Source: Bacteroidales bacterium
GTDB lineage: Bacteria > Bacteroidota > Bacteroidia > Bacteroidales > Bacteroidaceae
Assembly (NCBI GenBank): GCA_015654535.1
Contig: JAATGU010000039.1
Location: forward strand, 1-64,000
Length of the DNA: 64,000 bases
Direction: 5' to 3'
Below, one piece after another: positions 61,566 to 64,000 of the stretch. Both the position numbers and the translations under genes were made by a program. How positions within the stretch are numbered: position 1 is the first letter of the stretch; every line of letters starts with the position of its first letter. Below the pieces are notes generated by a model. That model worked only from the letters and a program-made list of their open reading frames with translations, made no database searches and had not been told where the DNA came from.

Positions 61566-64000
61566 TTAAATCAGATCAACCACTGTGATTCCTGACCCGC
61601 CAAGCTGTATATGCTCATCTTCAAAATGAGCCACCCCGTTGATTGTTTGTAGATATTGTCTGATGAGTTGTCGCAAAATTCCTGTTCCCGTGCCGTGAAG
61701 AATACGCACACGATCCATACCAATCAAGATGGCATCGTCAATAAAATAGGTGACAGCCTGAATTGCTTCATCGCCCCGCATGCCTCGTACATCAATATCC
61801 TGTTTGAAATTCAATTTCTTGTCGTACATCTCATCCCGTGTTTGCGAGCTGAGAAAGGAACTCTTCTGCGCTTCTTTTTGACTCGGTAGAGCTGTTGACC
61901 GTTCCAATCGATCGAGCTTCACCGAGGTTCGAATCATTCCAAAGGCTACAATCGCATTTTTGCCATTGATCTCCAATATTTCACCGATAGTGGTCTGACC
62001 TTTCATCTTTACCGGACTACCTGGAGTGAGGGGTTCTATCTTCACCACTTTAGGAACAGTCTTTTCTGATGAGTTCTTTTTCACCTTTGGACGGTTTTGT
62101 TTTTCCCGTAACTTCTCCATTTTTCGGGCAATCTTATCTTCCTGATCCTTGGAATCGAGCTTATCCACCGTTTCTTTAAAGTCACTCAGTTCTTTACGTA
62201 TCAGCTTAGTCTGTTCCTTTTCCGCCTGGGACTCCTTGATTAAACGAATGGTATTCTCAATCTTAGCGTTTGAGTCCGAAAGTAACCGCTGAGCATCCTC
62301 TTTGGCCTGACGGATAATTTCTTTACGAGAGTGATTGAGTTCGTCAATCTCCGCTTGATAACGGGCGATGGTTTCTTCCATCTGCTTCTCCCGCTGACGG
62401 ATGCTTTGGCGTTTACCTTCCCAGTATCGTTTGTCGCGCACAATATCCTGAAGATATTTATCCGCGTTGATGTATTCGCTTCCCACAATGTCCGAAGCAT
62501 CTGCAATCACTTCTTCGGGAAGTCCGATCTTTCGGGCAATCTCCACCGCAAAAGAACTTCCCGGATTTCCTATTTGAAGTTGAAAAAGGGCTTGCATCAG
62601 GTGGCGGTCATATAGCATGGCTCCGTTCACCACTCCCTCATGATCTTCGGCGAAATGCTTCAGATTCTGATAGTGCGTAGTGATGATTCCGAAAGTCCGC
62701 TTTTCATTGAACCGTTTCAGTACAGATTCCGCTATCGCTCCACCAATCTGTGGCTCGGTACCCCCACCAAACTCATCGATTAAGATCAGACTTTGACCGT
62801 TGCATCCCTTCATCATATTTTTCATGTTCAGCAGATGTGAACTATACGTACTCAGATCGTCCTCGATAGACTGCTCGTCGCCAATATCTATAAAGATGTT
62901 GCTAAAAATTCCTGCGTGACTTCGTTCGTGAAGCGGGATAGGCAGACCACATTGCACCATATATTGCAGTAGTCCCACCGTTTTTAAGCATACGGATTTA
63001 CCTCCGGCATTAGGTCCTGATATAATAAGTATGCGTTGTTTCTTGTTAAGTTCTATTTCCAGTGGCACCACCTTTTTGTCGTGCTTTGCTAAAGATAGCT
63101 GCAACAAAGGATGAATGGCGTTTGTCCAATCAATCAATTGTTTATCTTCCAAAGCTGGTTGGATGGCATTGATCTGAATAGAGAAATGAGCTTTGGCTCG
63201 GATAAAATCAATCTCTGCCAGAAATTCGTAGCTTTGCAGAATATCTGGTATAGAAGGACGCAACAAGTTAGAAAACTCAATTAATATGCGGATAATTTCC
63301 CGTCTTTCTTCTCCTTCCAATTCCCGGATCCGGTTGTTAGCTTCCACCACTTCCGCCGGTTCTATAAAAACAGTCTTGCCACTGGCAGACTCATCGTGCA
63401 CAATGCCTTTGATCTTTCGCTTCAATCCCGGAGCGACTGGAATCACCAACCGTCCGTCACGCATGGTAGGCGTCACATCTTTATCCACATAGCCCTCGCT
63501 TTGTGCATTCCTGAGAATGGCGTTGAGGCTGCGGGAAATATTCCCCATCGTATTGCTCAATTCCCTGCGAATGCGGGACAACTCCGTGGAAGCATTATCT
63601 TTTATCTTTCCGTATTTATTGAGAATCTGGTCAATCTTATTGATCAGTTGTGGAAACACGGCGATGTCTCCGGCAAGCTCTTTCAAGTGAGGGTAGGGGA
63701 CGTCTGATTCTTCTTCCTCTTTCTGATCGAGAAAACGGACAATATCACGAATGGTCTCCAATGAACGGCGAAGATCAAAGACTTCCTGTTCGTCCAGATA
63801 GGTACCTTCAATGCGGATTTTCTTTAGGGATGGGCGCACATCAAAGAAGTACTGGTCGGGAAATCCGTCTTCTTCTTGAATGATGCGGACAAACTCCGTC
63901 ACTCTACACAATTGCTCTTCAATTTCAGCAAAGCGATCAGTGAAACTCATCTTGTCCACGCGTTCTTCACCCAGTGTGCTGAGGCATTTTGCCTTCAACA
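61566..64000 (-). CDS. mutS2: endonuclease MutS2 (5' end beyond the window)
   Basis: At least 810 residues of MutS2, entering from the right edge. The reading frame continues past 64000, so the start codon is outside. The order is core and clamp helices, ATPase with Walker A GPNAGGKSVCLKTVG and LIDEFGGGTEPQ (Walker B and signature), a coiled-coil stretch (about 500-630, EKQMEETIARYQAEIDEL), a beta-rich linker and a C-terminal Smr nuclease domain, DVRGMRGDEAIQAVTYFIDD with the HGTGTGILRQ motif. MutS2 cleaves branched DNA and prevents homologous recombination, and may rescue collided ribosomes. Confidence 0.95.
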   Translation of the reverse strand, partial: LKAKCLSTLGEERVDKMSFTDRFAEIEEQLCRVTEFVRIIQEEDGFPDQYFFDVRPSLKKIRIEGTYLDEQEVFDLRRSLETIRDIVRFLDQKEEEESDVPYPHLKELAGDIAVFPQLINKIDQILNKYGKIKDNASTELSRIRRELSNTMGNISRSLNAILRNAQSEGYVDKDVTPTMRDGRLVIPVAPGLKRKIKGIVHDESASGKTVFIEPAEVVEANNRIRELEGEERREIIRILIEFSNLLRPSIPDILQSYEFLAEIDFIRAKAHFSIQINAIQPALEDKQLIDWTNAIHPLLQLSLAKHDKKVVPLEIELNKKQRILIISGPNAGGKSVCLKTVGLLQYMVQCGLPIPLHERSHAGIFSNIFIDIGDEQSIEDDLSTYSSHLLNMKNMMKGCNGQSLILIDEFGGGTEPQIGGAIAESVLKRFNEKRTFGIITTHYQNLKHFAEDHEGVVNGAMLYDRHLMQALFQLQIGNPGSSFAVEIARKIGLPEEVIADASDIVGSEYINADKYLQDIVRDKRYWEGKRQSIRQREKQMEETIARYQAEIDELNHSRKEIIRQAKEDAQRLLSDSNAKIENTIRLIKESQAEKEQTKLIRKELSDFKETVDKLDSKDQEDKIARKMEKLREKQNRPKVKKNSSEKTVPKVVKIEPLTPGSPVKMKGQTTIGEILEINGKNAIVAFGMIRTSVKLDRLERSTALPSQKEAQKSSFLSSQTRDEMYDKKLNFKQDIDVRGMRGDEAIQAVTYFIDDAILIGMDRVRILHGTGTGILRQLIRQYLQTINGVAHFEDEHIQLGGSGITVVDLI

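Overview
The window looks like chromosome of a Bacteroides-type gut bacterium. The DNA is AT-rich. Many promoter regions carry the Bacteroides -7 element TAnnTTTG (seen as CAAAnnTA on the minus strand). Start sites are A-rich rather than having strong Shine-Dalgarno sites. The gene families (FecI/FecR/TonB-receptor circuits, DUF4252 proteins, BfmA/BtgA mobilisation proteins, carboxynorspermidine dehydrogenase, TrpB2) are typical of Bacteroidota. No rRNA, tRNA or CRISPR array was recognised. All family assignments are by reading the proteins; no database search was run.

Layout. 1-13.8 kb is mostly core: a conserved hypothetical, a LysR regulator with a YeiH-type transporter, an orphan ketoacyl-ACP-synthase III with a TetR regulator, an ECF sigma/anti-sigma-like module flanked by two DUF4252 proteins, bcp-recA, a radical SAM enzyme, carboxynorspermidine dehydrogenase, and a binding protein plus permease of an iron/cobalamin-type ABC importer with no ATPase beside it. 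dnaK follows at 13.8-15.7 kb.

From about 15.85 to 27.5 kb an integrative, mobilisable element sits just beyond the dnaK terminator. It holds a zinc-ribbon/HTH protein, a tyrosine integrase, a membrane protein translationally coupled to the integrase, a protein with a C-terminal HEPN RNase-like motif, an excisionase-like HTH, a replication-type HTH, a DnaC-like ATPase, a mobilisation protein, a frameshifted relaxase, a set of strong palindromes (oriT candidates), and a type II restriction-modification system with two XRE regulators. A 12-bp direct repeat (15851-15862 and 27496-27507) may mark its ends.

28-33 kb has a GT9 glycosyltransferase, a GH2 enzyme whose usual GNE motif reads GNK, and a small secreted protein. 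33.3-47.9 kb is the most interesting block: an ECF sigma factor, FecR, a TonB receptor with an STN domain, a surface lipoprotein, an outer-membrane barrel protein and three tandem paralogous secreted proteins. Each paralogue has a clan CD (gingipain/caspase-like) His/Cys dyad followed by HEAT-like repeats. All genes point the same way, almost without gaps. I read it as a signal-responsive surface system coupling uptake to proteolysis; its substrate is unknown.

48-64 kb returns to core and accessory genes: endonuclease IV, TrpB2, a lipoprotein, two endonuclease I-family secreted nucleases, an isolated Wza-Wzc pair whose kinase ends in a Gly-Tyr repeat, L-serine ammonia-lyase, CorA, and MutS2 running off the right edge.
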